Made by a program: the position numbers and the translations under genes. From contig JABUQX010018479.1 in assembly GCA_015478945.1 (NCBI GenBank), forward strand, positions 15,001 to 45,000: a DNA stretch of 30,000 nucleotides, read 5' to 3'. This DNA comes from Trachelipus rathkii. Its lineage: Eukaryota; Arthropoda; Malacostraca; Isopoda; Trachelipodidae. Below, one piece after another: positions 12,170-23,122 of this stretch. A model generated the notes under the pieces. That model saw only the letters and a program-made list of their open reading frames with translations. It was not told the origin of the DNA and searched no databases. Every line of letters starts with the position of its first letter. Positions within the stretch are counted from its first letter, which is position 1.

Positions 12170-12845
12170 TTAAAGATCAAGCCTTTTTTTCTCTTCTTTT
12201 CTAATGGATTGGTTTTGTTGTTTTTATGAAGCTCTTTTAAACTACTTTAGAGATGTTCTAATAAAATAAGACAGACAGAAAGACATAGGAATAGGAAAAC
12301 AGATACAAATAGGATGGCGAGCAGAATAATTAAGAAAAACAGACAAATGTTATCAGACAGAAGAAGAATTCAACAAAAAGACAAACATCATTTTGATAAG
12401 AAGAAGAAATAGAAGGAAAAAAGACAAAAAAAAGGACATTGGGCAGAAGAACAAGAGGAAATACTAACAAATGGGACAATAAACAGAAGAATTTGAATAG
12501 AAGTCAGGCATAAAAATATGAGGACAATCAGACAAATAATACAATATCCTGAAGAATATGAGGAGAATCAAACAAACAAACAAATAAGAAGTCAGGCATA
12601 AAGACACGAAGATATGCAGACAAATAGGACAAACGGACAAAAGAATAGGAAAAAAATCAGACAAATATGAGTTGAGGACAGATTTAAAAATGGACAAGAA
12701 AAACAATCACACTGGCCAAATTGTGTCTTCAGATAAATAATCAAACATAGTAAACAAACAGGTGATAAAACAGGTACACAATTCTCAAAGGACAGAAGGA
12801 CAGACAGATGTTTATAAATAGTTAAGAGTAGAGTTGACTGATCAC

Positions 12846-12930
12846 CGCATTTTGTTGCATCTTACCGCATTGCATCTTACCGCATTGCACCGCACCGCAC
12901 CGCACCTTACCGTACCGTACCAACACATGG
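12846..12930. repeat. GCACC-rich block, unit A
   Basis: Tandem ACCGC/GCACC words (CACCGCACCGCACC) with TTACCG variants, followed by ACACATGGT. Its counterparts lie at about 19196-19440, 21490-21735 and 23960-24012. Confidence 0.8.
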
Positions 12931-13393
12931 TCAATCCTGGTAAAGAGTCAAATAGACAGGCAATTGATCAGAAAAGTATTAGCGCTGAATAAACAAGTGA
13001 CCATCAATAAGACAGGCGCGTTGTAAAATTGCAGATGAACAGACAGCCAGAAAAAGTTATTGAAAAAATTAACAGACATGGAAATGCAGTGAAGAGACAA
13101 ATAGAAGAGTTGTTAAAGACAACTTAAGAACAGAATGACAGTTTTCAGATTTACATACAAACAAAAAGACATTCTGTTATAAGGAGAAGAGTAAAAGAAA
13201 TATATAAACAAAATAAACATAAATAATTATTTATTTTATTTATTTATTCATTTATCAAATCAGAATATTAAAATTGAATAAAGTTCTAAAAATTCTAATC
13301 TTTATTTTTCTTCAAGCTCTTTTGTAAAAATTTTATTTTTTACTTTTTTAATAACTTCAATAACTTTTTCTTTTAAAACATTTGAAATAATCG

Positions 13394-13452
<59 letters not shown>

Positions 13453-13544
13453 CTCTCCTCCGTCTCTCTCCTCTCTACATTCCTCTCTCTCGTCTCTCTC
13501 TCTCCTCTTCGTCTCTCTCTTCTCTCTCTCTCTCTTCTCTCTCT

Positions 13545-13575
<31 letters not shown>
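13394..13575. repeat. (TC)n tract in unit A
   Basis: About 180 bases of CT/TC with single C or G interruptions. The glutamate/arginine open frame on the other strand is simply its translation. A matching tract occurs only in unit D. Confidence 0.95.
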
Positions 13576-13655
13576 AAAGAAAATATTTTGCTCAGTATTT
13601 TGAATTTGCATTTTGCAATAAATAAACAATTTTTTAATTTTCTGTGTTTTCTTCA

Positions 13656-13676
13656 GGCTTATATATATATATATAT

Positions 13677-13718
<42 letters not shown>

Positions 13719-14460
13719 TATACTTATATATTATATATATATATAAATATATATATAGTATATTATATATATATATATATATACTTGTATATATAGTAAC
13801 GGGGCCCTCTTAACACGAGTTGCATGCGCCCTAGGGCAAAAAAAAACAAATCAGCTATATAAATAAGCATGTGGTAAATTTTACTATAATATATTATATA
13901 TATATAATTCTATAGTAGTGTACTATAATATATATATAATATATATATGAATATATATTATATATACTAGAATATATATAAATGGTATATAAACTTAAGA
14001 CGTCAACAGTAATAATTACGGACTCACGCCACTCGTATTATAATATATATTACTAATATATAGTATATATATATATATACATCTATATATAATATATATA
14101 ATATGTATATAGTATTAATATATATATATTTATATAATATTTTATAATTATTATTATATATATGTTATATTATATATCTATATATATATATATTTTATGA
14201 CTATTATATATATATATCTAAGATATGCGTAAAATTCTATAATAGTATATATTCATATAGTATCTATTAATTATTTATTATACTATATATATGATATATA
14301 TAAGTACTATATATAGTATATTATATAATATATATTTATATATATACGAATATATATCTATATATATATAATATAGTATAGTAGCTTATATATATTATAT
14401 ATATATAATAGATTATTACTATACTGATATATATATATATAATATAAAGGATTTAATATC
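13656..14460. repeat. TA-rich block between unit A and jockey copy 1
   Basis: (TA)n tracts with two complex inserts. The one at 13799-13855 contains GGGCCCTCTTAAC and an A-run. The one at 13990-14040 is unassigned. Confidence 0.9.
13799..13855 (-). other. Short fragment sharing TTAAGAGGGC with 17320-17455
   Basis: Read on the minus strand it has a T-run followed by GCC, then TAGGGC, then TTAAGAGGGCC, then TA repeats. The plus strand at 17330-17460 has the same order with extra sequence between the landmarks. The two look like inverted, unequally deleted copies of one element. Confidence 0.4.
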
Positions 14461-14791
14461 GAATTTTCGATTTCACAGTGGTTTAAGATTTTTATTTTTT
14501 ATTAGATGCCCAAACAACAAAACTTTAAATTTTAATGTTTAAATCAATTTTACGTACTTTTTTTTTTATTCGTGTATTTGTATGGGTGTAAAAGAGCGTT
14601 AGTGTTTTTAACTTTATGATTTTTCATATTTTTACATATTTACTGTAAATACGATTTAACTTTTTACATTTACATTTTACGGTATTAAATTTAGGTTTTA
14701 CGTGTGTGAATAATTTTAACCTGATTTCACGTTTGTTCGTTTCTTTTTTGTCTGTTGTTTGTTTTTGTGGTTGCTTGTTGTGCAATGTAAG
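14461..14791 (+). other. Possible 5' leader of jockey copy 1
   Basis: AT-rich but not microsatellite sequence lying between a TA tract and the first candidate start codon of the retrotransposon frame. Its T-rich composition (many TTTT runs) resembles nothing else here. Assigning it to the element is by position only. Confidence 0.3.
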
Positions 14792-17160
14792 ATGGCAGAT
14801 TTTGCACAGGAGCGGGGGTTACTATCGACTTTACTAACATCCGTGGCTTGCAATCTAACTCTACATCCGTGGAAATACCACCTCTCTAACTCTAACCTAA
14901 CCTTTGCATCTGTCTGAGACCCAGATGGCTAGGAATTCCTCCTCTAACTCGTTTTATAATATATCCAACCATAACTTATTTCATAATTTCCGTCTGAAGG
15001 GTGGAGCTACTGATGCTCCTATTGTAACAAATACTCTGTAATACAATCGTCTTAAGAAATCTTCGCAATCTCTTAACTTTCGATGTTCTTGTTGGCTTAT
15101 AATCTTTTTTCCTTCTCTCTGACTCTTATCTTGGTTTTCTGCTACTGTTCTCCTAAAGAACTATGATTTTTGCGGACGCCCTTTTTTTTAATACTTTACA
15201 GCTTCTTCACGATATGTACTGGTTTCATAGCATCTTCTCATTAAATAGCTGAGGTCCTCTATTTTGGGGGATTTCAATGTACACAACACTGATGGTTGGG
15301 GTCCTCCTCATTAGCCTGATTTAGGTGGGGAGAGGCGGAAATCATTAGTAATTACTCGAACGACCTTGGAGAAACTTAACTTAAAGAATCACACACATTC
15401 CGGATCGGTCCAAGTTAAAATTTTGGAGACTCACAGCAGCTTATGTCTTATTTTTCATTGCTCAACTCCTTCTTCCTATGAATACTCTATCCTCGCTCGC
15501 TATTGGTAAATCTTACCACAACCTTTGATATCTCGTAATTGTTTATATAATTTCTCTCCATCTGATTTGTAGTTCATATCGTGTCCTATCGGTTTTGTTT
15601 CCTGGCACTTTAATCAAGGCCGATTGGGTTGCTAACGGTCGCTTCTACCCTAACTATAATGAATGACTGTTTTTGCTCTGGTGCACTCTTCTGTATTTCT
15701 GCGATAATGGTGGGAAACTCTAATCGTTGAATGGGAATTGAGCAGGTTCATTCCTTCTTCGCCTAAATCTTGCTCTCCTCATAATCCATGGTTTCGATCG
15801 TGCCTGTTCTCTGCCATTCAGACTAGAGACGTGCGTATCGGAATGGAAAAATTCTCGTTCTCCTATCACTCTTGCTATTTTCGCATTGCAGTTGAGAGGA
15901 AACTGAAGAAATCGATTGCAGGGATAGTCTCTTTAGAGCGAGTTCAGAAGCGGCTTTCATCAATCGAAGAAGGGCGCTAACCTTCACTAGGTTCTGCCGT
16001 GACTGGAAAAATCTTTTCTGGGCCTCGGTTGCAAAATAACTATCTCTAACAAACTTCTGTTAAATCTTCCCTTTCCTCTCTTATTCTTGATCTCACGGCT
16101 TCTGTTGTTAATGTTCTCGCCAACTAAAAGGCCAATCTCTTTTGGTCACCTATTTTCCTCTAAACTCAACCCTGGCCGATTCTGGCATTCCTCCTGCCCT
16201 CGGTCCTGCCTTCCTTCTCTCAGGTGTCCCTAATGCCTTTGCTGGTGAATCTGCATTTTGATCGGTGTGCATGGACTCCTGATTTATCTATGACGTGTAG
16301 GAAAGGCGGGTGGACCCGGATTGGCGTTTCTCTGCCGATATTTTGAGGGAATATGCCTCCGTGCTGACCCCGCGCCTCGTATCAACATATTTCTCTATGT
16401 CTAAAACTAACATCTTTCTCCCTCAGTGGTTTGGACAGGGCGAACTACGGTCTAAGAACATTCTTCAACTCATTTCAATTCTGCTCACCTCTTTACTTCT
16501 AGAATTGCCTCTACGTCTAATCTTTCCGTATTCTAGCTTCTCGCTGATCTGATAGATTTTCGCGGGTGGGGTCGCTCCTCACATTGTGAAATTTAATTCT
16601 TTGACAAAATCAACGCTTTTCACATCGCTCTCTCTCTAAAACGGCCTTCGCGCCACCTCCTAATCTTTCTTTCGACGGTTCTCCCTTTCGTCTCTCCTGT
16701 TGACAATAGAAACATCATCCCCTCGGCGTTATAAACAAAAAAATGTTTTGGATAAACTCACATCACACGGTGAACTTTAGGGCGGCTCCATAAAAGAAAT
16801 CTGGGAAGTTCTGTTTCGACTGCGAGACTTTTTTTTTACTCTTTTCCTCAGTTACTCCAGCTATTACAAGGTGCCTCAATCCGCGCCCTTGGTATTCGGG
16901 AGTTATCTGCTTGCTCAGTATCTGTGGGGGGCTCTTGGTTATCAGATGCTGCGGTTTTTTGGACAGGGTCGAGCTCAAAAAGCGGCACAGACTTTATTAA
17001 GACTGTTCCGTACTTTCGCTTCTCTTAACCCCTTGCTGAACTCTTTGTCAGGCGCGGTGATGTAGGTGCTTTATCTCTGTTCTATAGGTACCAAGCAGCG
17101 CAGGTGCTCGAGGGGACTTTCCACTCGCGTACCACCAACCTTTACGACGCCCTTCGTAAC
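14792..17160 (+). pseudogene. Jockey-like retrotransposon copy 1, RT palm deleted
   Basis: Remnant of the main ORF of a non-LTR element (APE-type endonuclease plus reverse transcriptase). The ATG at 14792 (MADFAQERG) is a plausible start. FTNIRGLQSNSTSVE (14830-14874) is the usual N-terminal endonuclease block, and LGDFNVHNTDGW (15264-15299) is the endonuclease GDFN catalytic motif. The frame at 15738-15980 contains PHNPWF and a basic helix typical of the linker. KAGGPG near 16303-16320 and ILREYASVLTPRL just after it are the RT finger region. Immediately after the finger region (FLPQW) the sequence jumps to the part that lies just after YADD in copy 2; the shared 13-mer CATTCTTCAACTC is at 16459-16471. 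The catalytic palm is therefore missing. The C-terminal part continues with KKSGKFCFDCE-type degraded text and FYRYQAAQVLEG near 17080, then stops at CGTAACAC before a TA tract. Many single-base frameshifts occur; the copy is dead. Normal length would be about 900 codons. Confidence 0.85.
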
Positions 17161-17310
17161 ACTATATATATATATATTTATATATATATATAATTATTAG
17201 TAGTATATTTATATATATATATATATATATGATACTATATATAATATATTATAGTATGAGTTACTATACATGATATAGTATAATATATAGTTATATATGT
17301 ATACATGGTA
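17161..17310. repeat. (TA)n tract breaking jockey copy 1
   Basis: Follows CGTAACAC at a point where copy 2 continues with coding sequence, so the retrotransposon end was replaced or interrupted here. Confidence 0.9.
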
Positions 17311-17455
17311 ATTCCTGTTTTTTGTTTTTTGTCTTTTTTTTTTGCCTTCGTTGGTCTGCCGCGGTTCTTATGCCACCTTAGGGCCTGCCGCTCATATTCT
17401 GTCCGCCCAGGAGTGCGATTTGCCTAGTTTTGCTTAGTGGTTAAGAGGGCTCTGT
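17311..17455 (+). other. Short non-TA element with tRNA A-box-like end
   Basis: Starts with T-rich sequence (TTTTTTTTTTGCC), then about 110 bases of GC-richer DNA ending GCTTAGTGGTTAAGAGGGCT before the next TA tract. The end resembles an RNA polymerase III A-box as in tRNA-derived SINE heads. No B-box follows because TA repeats start directly. A related inverted fragment lies at 13799-13855. The SINE reading is tentative. Confidence 0.3.
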
Positions 17456-17580
17456 ATATATAGTATATTGTATATATATAGTGTATATTAGTGATATTAT
17501 ACTATTATAATTATAACTTATAATTATAAATGGATATATATATTATATATATTATTATCAGTATTATACATTAAACGATA
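17456..17580. repeat. (TA)n-rich tract
   Basis: TA and ATTATA steps with few interruptions. Confidence 0.85.
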
Positions 17581-18036
17581 AGCCCTTATAGTATGGTTAC
17601 TTTATAAAATTCTTATCGACATTAGCGCGACAATTTTTTAAGTCAGCTGCGAAATAAAAAGACTTTAGTAAAACATTTTCTTATGTTAATTACAACCTTG
17701 ATTTATTTTTACAGCTTTTACAAGAAATAAATTTTAAAATTTTTTCCAAATGTAATAATACGAAGCTTTCGACTCTAATGTCGGAGCCTCTTCAGGTGAC
17801 TGTATGTATTATCGAGGAGCAAGAGACAGAAAGATCGAAGAAATTAGACGCCGACATATCGAACTGGGTCGCGTCTGCGGCATGATCACCACACCTCATC
17901 GCACACCTTTAATGTTTTAATAACCGCAACCGCACTTCGTCGCAACACATCCCATTCCCCGCACAGTAAAAGAAATGAAAGTTATGCGTATTTCTGAACT
18001 GCATAGCTGGGATACTTCACAGGTGCGTAGTTCATT
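17581..18036. other. Complex spacer before unit B
   Basis: Contains the hammerhead-like core described separately and, from 17880 to 17965, ACCGCA/CGCAC-rich sequence reminiscent of the GCACC blocks. Unit A is preceded by similar sequence, so the GCAC-rich leader may belong to the family. No open frame of note. Confidence 0.45.
17767..17795 (-). ncRNA. Hammerhead-ribozyme-like core (incomplete)
   Basis: On the minus strand the order is CTGAAGA (17795-17789), stem strand GGCTC, loop CGACATTA, stem strand GAGTC, then GAAA (17770-17767). This fits the hammerhead core CUGANGA - stem II - GAAA, with a 5-bp stem II including one G-U pair. Retroelements such as Penelope-like elements are known to carry hammerheads. 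Against it, I see no clear short stem III followed by the cleavage-site UH and the matching stem I strand, so it may be a half-lost or chance motif. Confidence 0.4.
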
Positions 18037-18296
18037 TTAATCTTACAATTAAGTTTTATGGCCTTGGAAGTCGAGAAAGAGTGGCTGTATCGTCTCGAAA
18101 GCCTCGATATCGTTTTTAAATTCTTCGCCATTTAGAATTCTGTTTTTAAAAAATGAATATGAATAATACCGTTGGAAAAGAAAAAAGCGTGATGAAACAC
18201 TTCTGGCTCTAAAAAAATCGTGTGGTTAATTCTAAAATAATAAACATTTGTAGCGTTTTCTATTACTTAGCTCAATGAACATTTTCCTTTCTCAAG

Positions 18297-18359
<63 letters not shown>
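18297..18359. repeat. Poly-A tract in unit B
   Basis: About 60 A's interrupted once by CC. It occupies the position of the shorter AAAGAAAAAG-type tract of the other units, so it is an expansion and not a poly-A tail. Confidence 0.9.
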
Positions 18360-18362
<3 letters not shown>

Positions 18363-19195
18363 TTTTTCGAATGGTTATGGACGTAAAACCTCAATTGAAC
18401 AATAAAAGTTTCAGCTACAATACACACCACACATTACACGACGCTCACACGAATTAAAAAAATACTCAAATTTTGGAATTGTGGCTTCATCTTTTTACCG
18501 TCCTTCGCCGTGCCTCGTTGAAAGATATGAAGTGTAATGACCCAAACAATGGCTCTTCACATAACGGTTTAGACATATATACAGACCATAGACTCCCATT
18601 TATTGTTTTTTAAAGATCATGCCTTTTCTCTCTTTCTTTCTCTTGATTGGTTTTGTTTGTTTTTATGGACAAACACTTTTAAAACTGCTTCAGAGGATGT
18701 TCTATAAAAAAAACAGCCACAGGAATAGAGGACAGAAGCAGACATAATAAAAGGGCGAACAGAAGAATAGAGGACAAAGTGGCAGATGCATAACTGCAGA
18801 CAGAATGAAAGCGATGAACAGTTGGGGCCAAATGGACAGGCACGGACAGATTAAATGCGAGGACAACCAGATAAAAAAAGATATATGGAAAGAAGAATTG
18901 GATAAAAACAGATAAAAAGAACATCACATAGAAGAATTAGAGATCAAGCAGAAAGATGGGTCCCTAATAGAAGAGTAGGGGACAAACAATAATTCATAAT
19001 ATGAGAAAACTTATAGATCGGATAGGAAAACAAGCATAATACACTAAATAGTGTCTTTCAGATTGAAGTCAATCATAATAGAACAAACAGAATGGTAAAA
19101 ACAGCTACGCATGGCGGTAAAATATCACAGAAGGACAATATGCAAAGGACAGAAGGACAATAAAGCGTGTTTATGATGTAGTTACGAAAGTAAGG

Positions 19196-19440
19196 TTGCG
19201 ACTGAGCTCCGAAGTTTTCGCATCGTACCGCAAGTCACCTGGGGCTGTGCACCAGCATCGCACCACACCGCACCGCACCTCACATGCGGGTTGTGCACCA
19301 ACATCGTACCACACCGCGGGCATAAAAATCAGTGCACAACATCTTAATTATTTCTATACTCGGACGTTTGGCTTCTCAAACGACGCTTAAAATTCGGTGT
19401 GCATGCGCACGGCAACCTTGCTCAGAAGCCACACATCACC
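19196..19440. repeat. GCACC-rich block, unit B
   Basis: Words such as CGCACCACACCGCACCGCACC and GGGTTGTGCACCA repeat in a loose array. Collinear with 21490-21735 in unit C. Confidence 0.8.
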
Positions 19441-20135
19441 TTACTAGGTGAATTGGTGTCAAACCCGAATTAGTAATCAACCAGAAAGGAAAATAATCAG
19501 AAAAAATAGATAGATGAAAAACAAACAGACATTAAGTTTGTCAGGCATGCAATAAAGGTCAGAAGACAAAAGTACATCAGAAAAAAGCTGTAATAGGAAC
19601 AAAATTAACAAAAATGAACTCACCTTAAAAGTTGAAATGAAAAAGCAACTAAAGTCGGGGTTAGTTTCCAGGCAGACAAAAAAGTTATATAAATTGACAT
19701 TCAACATCAGACACATTCAGGGGTCAGTGCATGAAATATGTTTAAAACAGATTAAAATTGATAATAGTTTTATTTATTTATTTATGATTATTTATGTTGT
19801 TTATTTTAAATTCATAGAAGTATTAATTAAATTACTAAACCTTAAAAACAAATTGAAATTTTTTCAAAGCATCTTTAGTCGATTAGTAAACAAAATTTAA
19901 CTTTTTTTACTTTTTAAAGGTACTTCGTAAATAACTTTTTATCTCTTTAAACATTTTTTTAAAATAGGCCTTTTTTCTTACTCTTGATTTTTACTTTTAA
20001 AAGAAACATTTATTATTTTTCAAGGAAATATTTTGTTTGAGGTTATACTTGAATGTCATTTTTAATTTTAAGCAATGATAACCGCAATCCATTTTAAATT
20101 AAGAATCTCTAATTTATTTTATGCTTCTATCAGAT

Positions 20136-20303
20136 ATAATATATATATATATATGATATATATAATATAATATATTATATTTATATAAATAGTATATATA
20201 TAATATTATACTATATCATATTATATATATATATCATATATAAAATATAGTATATATATATATATAATATATATATTATTATCTATATAATATTATAATA
20301 TGC
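20136..20303. repeat. (TA)n tract between units B and C
   Basis: Irregular TA/ATAT sequence. It ends where the conserved CTGTATCT...GATTTTACA start of unit C begins. Confidence 0.9.
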
Positions 20304-20909
20304 TGTATCTATAATGATTTTACAGTTTAGATGTTCGTTGATTGCTAAAGTACGTTTTAACCTAAATTAAATTAACTGTGGATTTCAATTCCAACTTCTA
20401 ATTACATTAGAAGCTCCACATTCTCGCAGTTAGTTTTGAGAGTTTTATGAGTTTCAAATGAGAAAGAGTGGCTGCGTCTCCGAAAGCCTTGTCGTTCTTT
20501 GTTAGTGAGTACTTTCTTTTTGCAAGTTTGAATAGGGGACAAATTTTCTGCAATAAAACCCTTCACCGTCATTAAAATTGTCTTATGAAATGAATGTGAA
20601 AACCAAGCGTGAAAAACACTTTTTCGAATTTCTTTCAACTCCAAAAATAGAAATGTTCAATCAATTGATTACTTCAATGAATCATTTCCCTTTCTCAAAA
20701 AAGGAAAAAGAAAAAAAAAAGAAGTAGAAAAAAAGATTATTCGAATCTTTGAACAATAAGAGTTTCTTTCACTCACACGAATAAAAAGAAACTCAAATTG
20801 TGGAATTGTGATTCTTTTTAGCATTTATTTTTACCTCCTCCATCGTAACTGTGAAAGAATGAAGTTGTAATAGCCAAACAATGGCCTTCATCAACGGTTT
20901 AGACATTTC

Positions 20910-20930
20910 AGACATAACACATTTATGTCT
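20910..20930. other. Conserved 8-bp hairpin, unit C
   Basis: AGACATAA, loop CACAT, TTATGTCT; identical to unit A. Confidence 0.7.
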
Positions 20931-21489
20931 TTAAAGATCAAGCCTTTTCTTCTCTTCTTTTCTAATGGATTGGTATTGTTGTTTTTATGGATCTCTTTTA
21001 AACTGCTTCAGAGATGTTCTAATAAAAAAGGCATACATAGGAATATGAGACAAACAGATAAATTGGAGAGCGAACAAAAGAATAAGAAGACAAAGATACA
21101 AATAGAACAGCAGAAAATGAAAGGAGAACAAATGGACAAATGGACAAATGGAACATCATGCATTTAAAGAAGAAGGACAATCAGATAAAAAGAAAATGGA
21201 AAGAATAATTGGATAAAAACAGATAAAAAAGACATCAGATGGAAGAATTATAAATCAAGAAGAAAGATGGGTCCCTAATAGAAGAGTAGGAGGACAAACA
21301 GATAATTATTGATGGAGGACAAACTTATAGATGGATAGAAAGCAAGCAAAGAAACTAAATAGTGTCTTCAGATGAAGTCAATAATTATAAACAAACAGGA
21401 GGTAAAAACAGTTACACAAATCACAGAAGGACAAATGCAGAAGGACAGAAGGGCAGACAGGCTTTTATATATAGTTAAGAGTAAGTTTG

Positions 21490-21735
21490 GACGAGCTCCA
21501 AATTTTTCGCATCGTGCCGCAAGTCACCTGCGGGCTGTGCAGCAGCATCACACCGGACCACACTTCACATGCGGGTTGTGCACCAGCATCGCACCATACC
21601 ACACCACGCCACTATCAAAAATCAGTGCACAACACCTTAATTTTTTCTATAGCCGGACTTGCTTCTCAAAGACGTTGAAATTGTGTGCTGCACCGCACCG
21701 ATCAGAACCGAACATCACTTTACTGGTGCATTGGT
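21490..21735. repeat. GCACC-rich block, unit C
   Basis: Shares GAGCTCC, TTTTCGCATCGTGCCGCAAG, GGGCTGTGCA, TCAGTGCACAACA and CTTCTCAAA with unit B in the same order. The 137-codon plus-strand frame over this block is histidine/threonine-rich repeat translation, not a gene. Confidence 0.8.
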
Positions 21736-22048
21736 CAAACCAAGTTGGTAATCAACCTAAAAAGGCAAATAAACCGAAAAAATAGATATATAAAAAACAA
21801 ACAGACATTAAGTTTGTCACGTACGCAATAAAGGACAGGAGGACAGATAATCAGAAAAAGATTAATAGGAAAAAATTAACAAACTTGGATACTCAATAAA
21901 GAGACAGATGAACAGACAACTTAAGAACAAAAGGACAAGCAACTATACACAGACAGTTTTCAGACAGACAAAAAAGTTAAATGACAGTCAGCTACACAAG
22001 GATGTCAAATAAATATATTTAAAACAAATCAAAATTGAATAAACGTTT

Positions 22049-22051
22049 CAT

Positions 22052-22098
<47 letters not shown>

Positions 22099-22101
22099 TT
22101 C
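22049..22101. repeat. (TTTA)n tract in unit C
   Basis: About 13 near-perfect TTTA units. Shorter versions sit at the same position in A, B and D. Confidence 0.95.
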
Positions 22102-22416
22102 ATTTGTTTATTTTAAATCAAAATATCAGAAATCAATAAAGTTCTAAAAATTCAAATGAAATTTTTTTCAAACCTTTTAAATTCGAATAAAAATAACTAA
22201 CATTTTTTACTTTTTAAAATACTTTAAATAACTTTTTTATCTCATAAAATATTTTAAATAACTTTTTTCTTACTCTTGATTTTTGACTCTCTTAAAACAA
22301 ATGTTTTTTTTTTCAAGGAAAATATTTTGCTCGAGTAACTTGAATGTCATTTTGAAAAAAAATGATGCCCAATCCAATTTTAAATTAAGTATCTCTAATT
22401 TATTCATGTTTCTACT

Positions 22417-22430
22417 ATATTATATATATA

Positions 22431-22505
<75 letters not shown>

Positions 22506-23122
22506 TAGTATACTAGTATATATATATTAATATATATATATATATAGTATATATAATATATACTATACATATATATATATATAGTATATATATAATATAA
22601 ATATATTATATATATATACTATATATATATATATTTATTATATATATTATATATATATATATATAGTATATATAGTATATATATACTATATACTAATATA
22701 TAATATTATACTGTATATATATATATCTATATTATATACTATATAGTATATAATATATAATATATATAATATATATTATATATATATAATATAATTATAT
22801 ATAATATAATATATATATATATAATATATAATTATATATATGTATATATATGTATAATAATATATATATATATATACTTATATAGTAACATTATATGTTA
22901 ACTATGTATATATATATATAATATTATATATATATATATATATATTATATAATATATATATATAATATCATATATTATATATATATACCATATATATATA
23001 TATATTATATATTATATATATATATATATAATATATATATATAGGTATATATAATTACTATATATATATATATATAGTAATAATATAATGAGTATATATA
23101 TTATATATATATATATATATAT
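22417..23122. repeat. (TA)n tract between units C and D
   Basis: About 700 bases of TA repeats, the longest spacer in the array, with rare G or C. The 77-codon frame at 22283-22516 is mostly its translation. Confidence 0.95.

Larger units (their letters stand above)
11624..13655 (+). repeat. Repeat unit A of the ~2-kb family
   Basis: Starts with the conserved 5' block (GAGTGGCTG, TCTCCGAAAGCCTT) shared with B, C and D. In order it then has an A-rich tract near 11850-11885, a (CA)n run, AATGAAGTTGTAATAG, the hairpin at 12149-12169, TCTTCTTTTCTAATGGATTGG (12190-12211, approximate), a GACA/AGACA-rich block to about 12835, the GCACC block at 12846-12930, a second GACA block to about 13190, TTTA repeats at 13227-13255, AAAGTTCTAAAAATTC near 13282, (TC)n at 13394-13575, and the conserved GAAAATATTTTGCTC. 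It ends in (TA)n. No coding frame spans it. It looks like a non-coding repeat; whether it is a satellite monomer or a non-autonomous transposon copy cannot be settled here. Confidence 0.75.
18037..20135 (+). repeat. Repeat unit B of the ~2-kb family
   Basis: Same block order as unit A: GAGAAAGAGTGGCTG, CGAAAGCC, a long poly-A (18297-18359) where A, C and D have shorter interrupted A-tracts, AATTGTGGCTTC, GGTTTAGACAT, AAAGATCATGCC, a GACA-rich block to about 19180, the GCACC block at 19196-19440, a second GACA block to about 19740, TTTA repeats near 19770, and the conserved 3' block CAAGGAAATATTTTG ... AATCTCTAATTTATT before (TA)n. The hairpin present in A, C and D is degraded here. It is closest to C in the GCACC block. 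(TC)n is absent. Confidence 0.8.
20304..22416 (+). repeat. Repeat unit C, the most complete copy
   Basis: Bounded by (TA)n on both sides. It has the longest conserved 5' end, shared with D: GATTTTACA, TACGTTTTAACC, AATTAAATT, CACATTCTCGCAGTTAG. Then come the 5' block at about 20452, the interrupted A-tract near 20700, the hairpin at 20910-20930, TAATGGATTGG, a GACA block to about 21450, the GCACC block at 21490-21735, a second GACA block to about 21985, (TTTA)n at 22049-22101, AAAGTTCTAAAAATTC at about 22140, and the conserved 3' end (CAAGGAAAATATTTTGCTCG; ATCTCTAATTTATTCATG) before (TA)n. At about 2.1 kb this is the best reference for the family. The minus-strand frame at 20402-20644 is shared in part with D but not with A. 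Confidence 0.85.

Noticed and set aside
12464..12706. 80-codon minus-strand frame rich in Phe, Leu, Ser and Cys, resembling a membrane protein
   Set aside because: Antisense translation of the GACA-rich block. Similar hydrophobic frames appear antisense to GACA blocks in B and D (18679-18927, 24021-24281), so it is a composition effect.
13357..13629. 90-codon minus-strand frame rich in Glu and Arg
   Set aside because: It is the translation of the (TC)n tract at 13394-13575; no start context or domain.
16763..16978. 71-codon minus-strand frame
   Set aside because: Antisense to the C-terminal part of jockey copy 1.
18275..18457. 60-codon plus-strand frame rich in lysine
   Set aside because: It is the translation of the poly-A tract inside repeat unit B.
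20402..20644. 80-codon minus-strand frame, similar over about 43 codons to the frame at 23269-23499
   Set aside because: The similarity is explained by units C and D being close copies. The corresponding part of unit A has stops and shifts, so there is no sign of protein-level constraint.
21372..21785. 137-codon plus-strand frame over the GCACC block of unit C
   Set aside because: His/Thr-rich low-complexity translation of the repeat. Unit B has the same block without the same frame intact.
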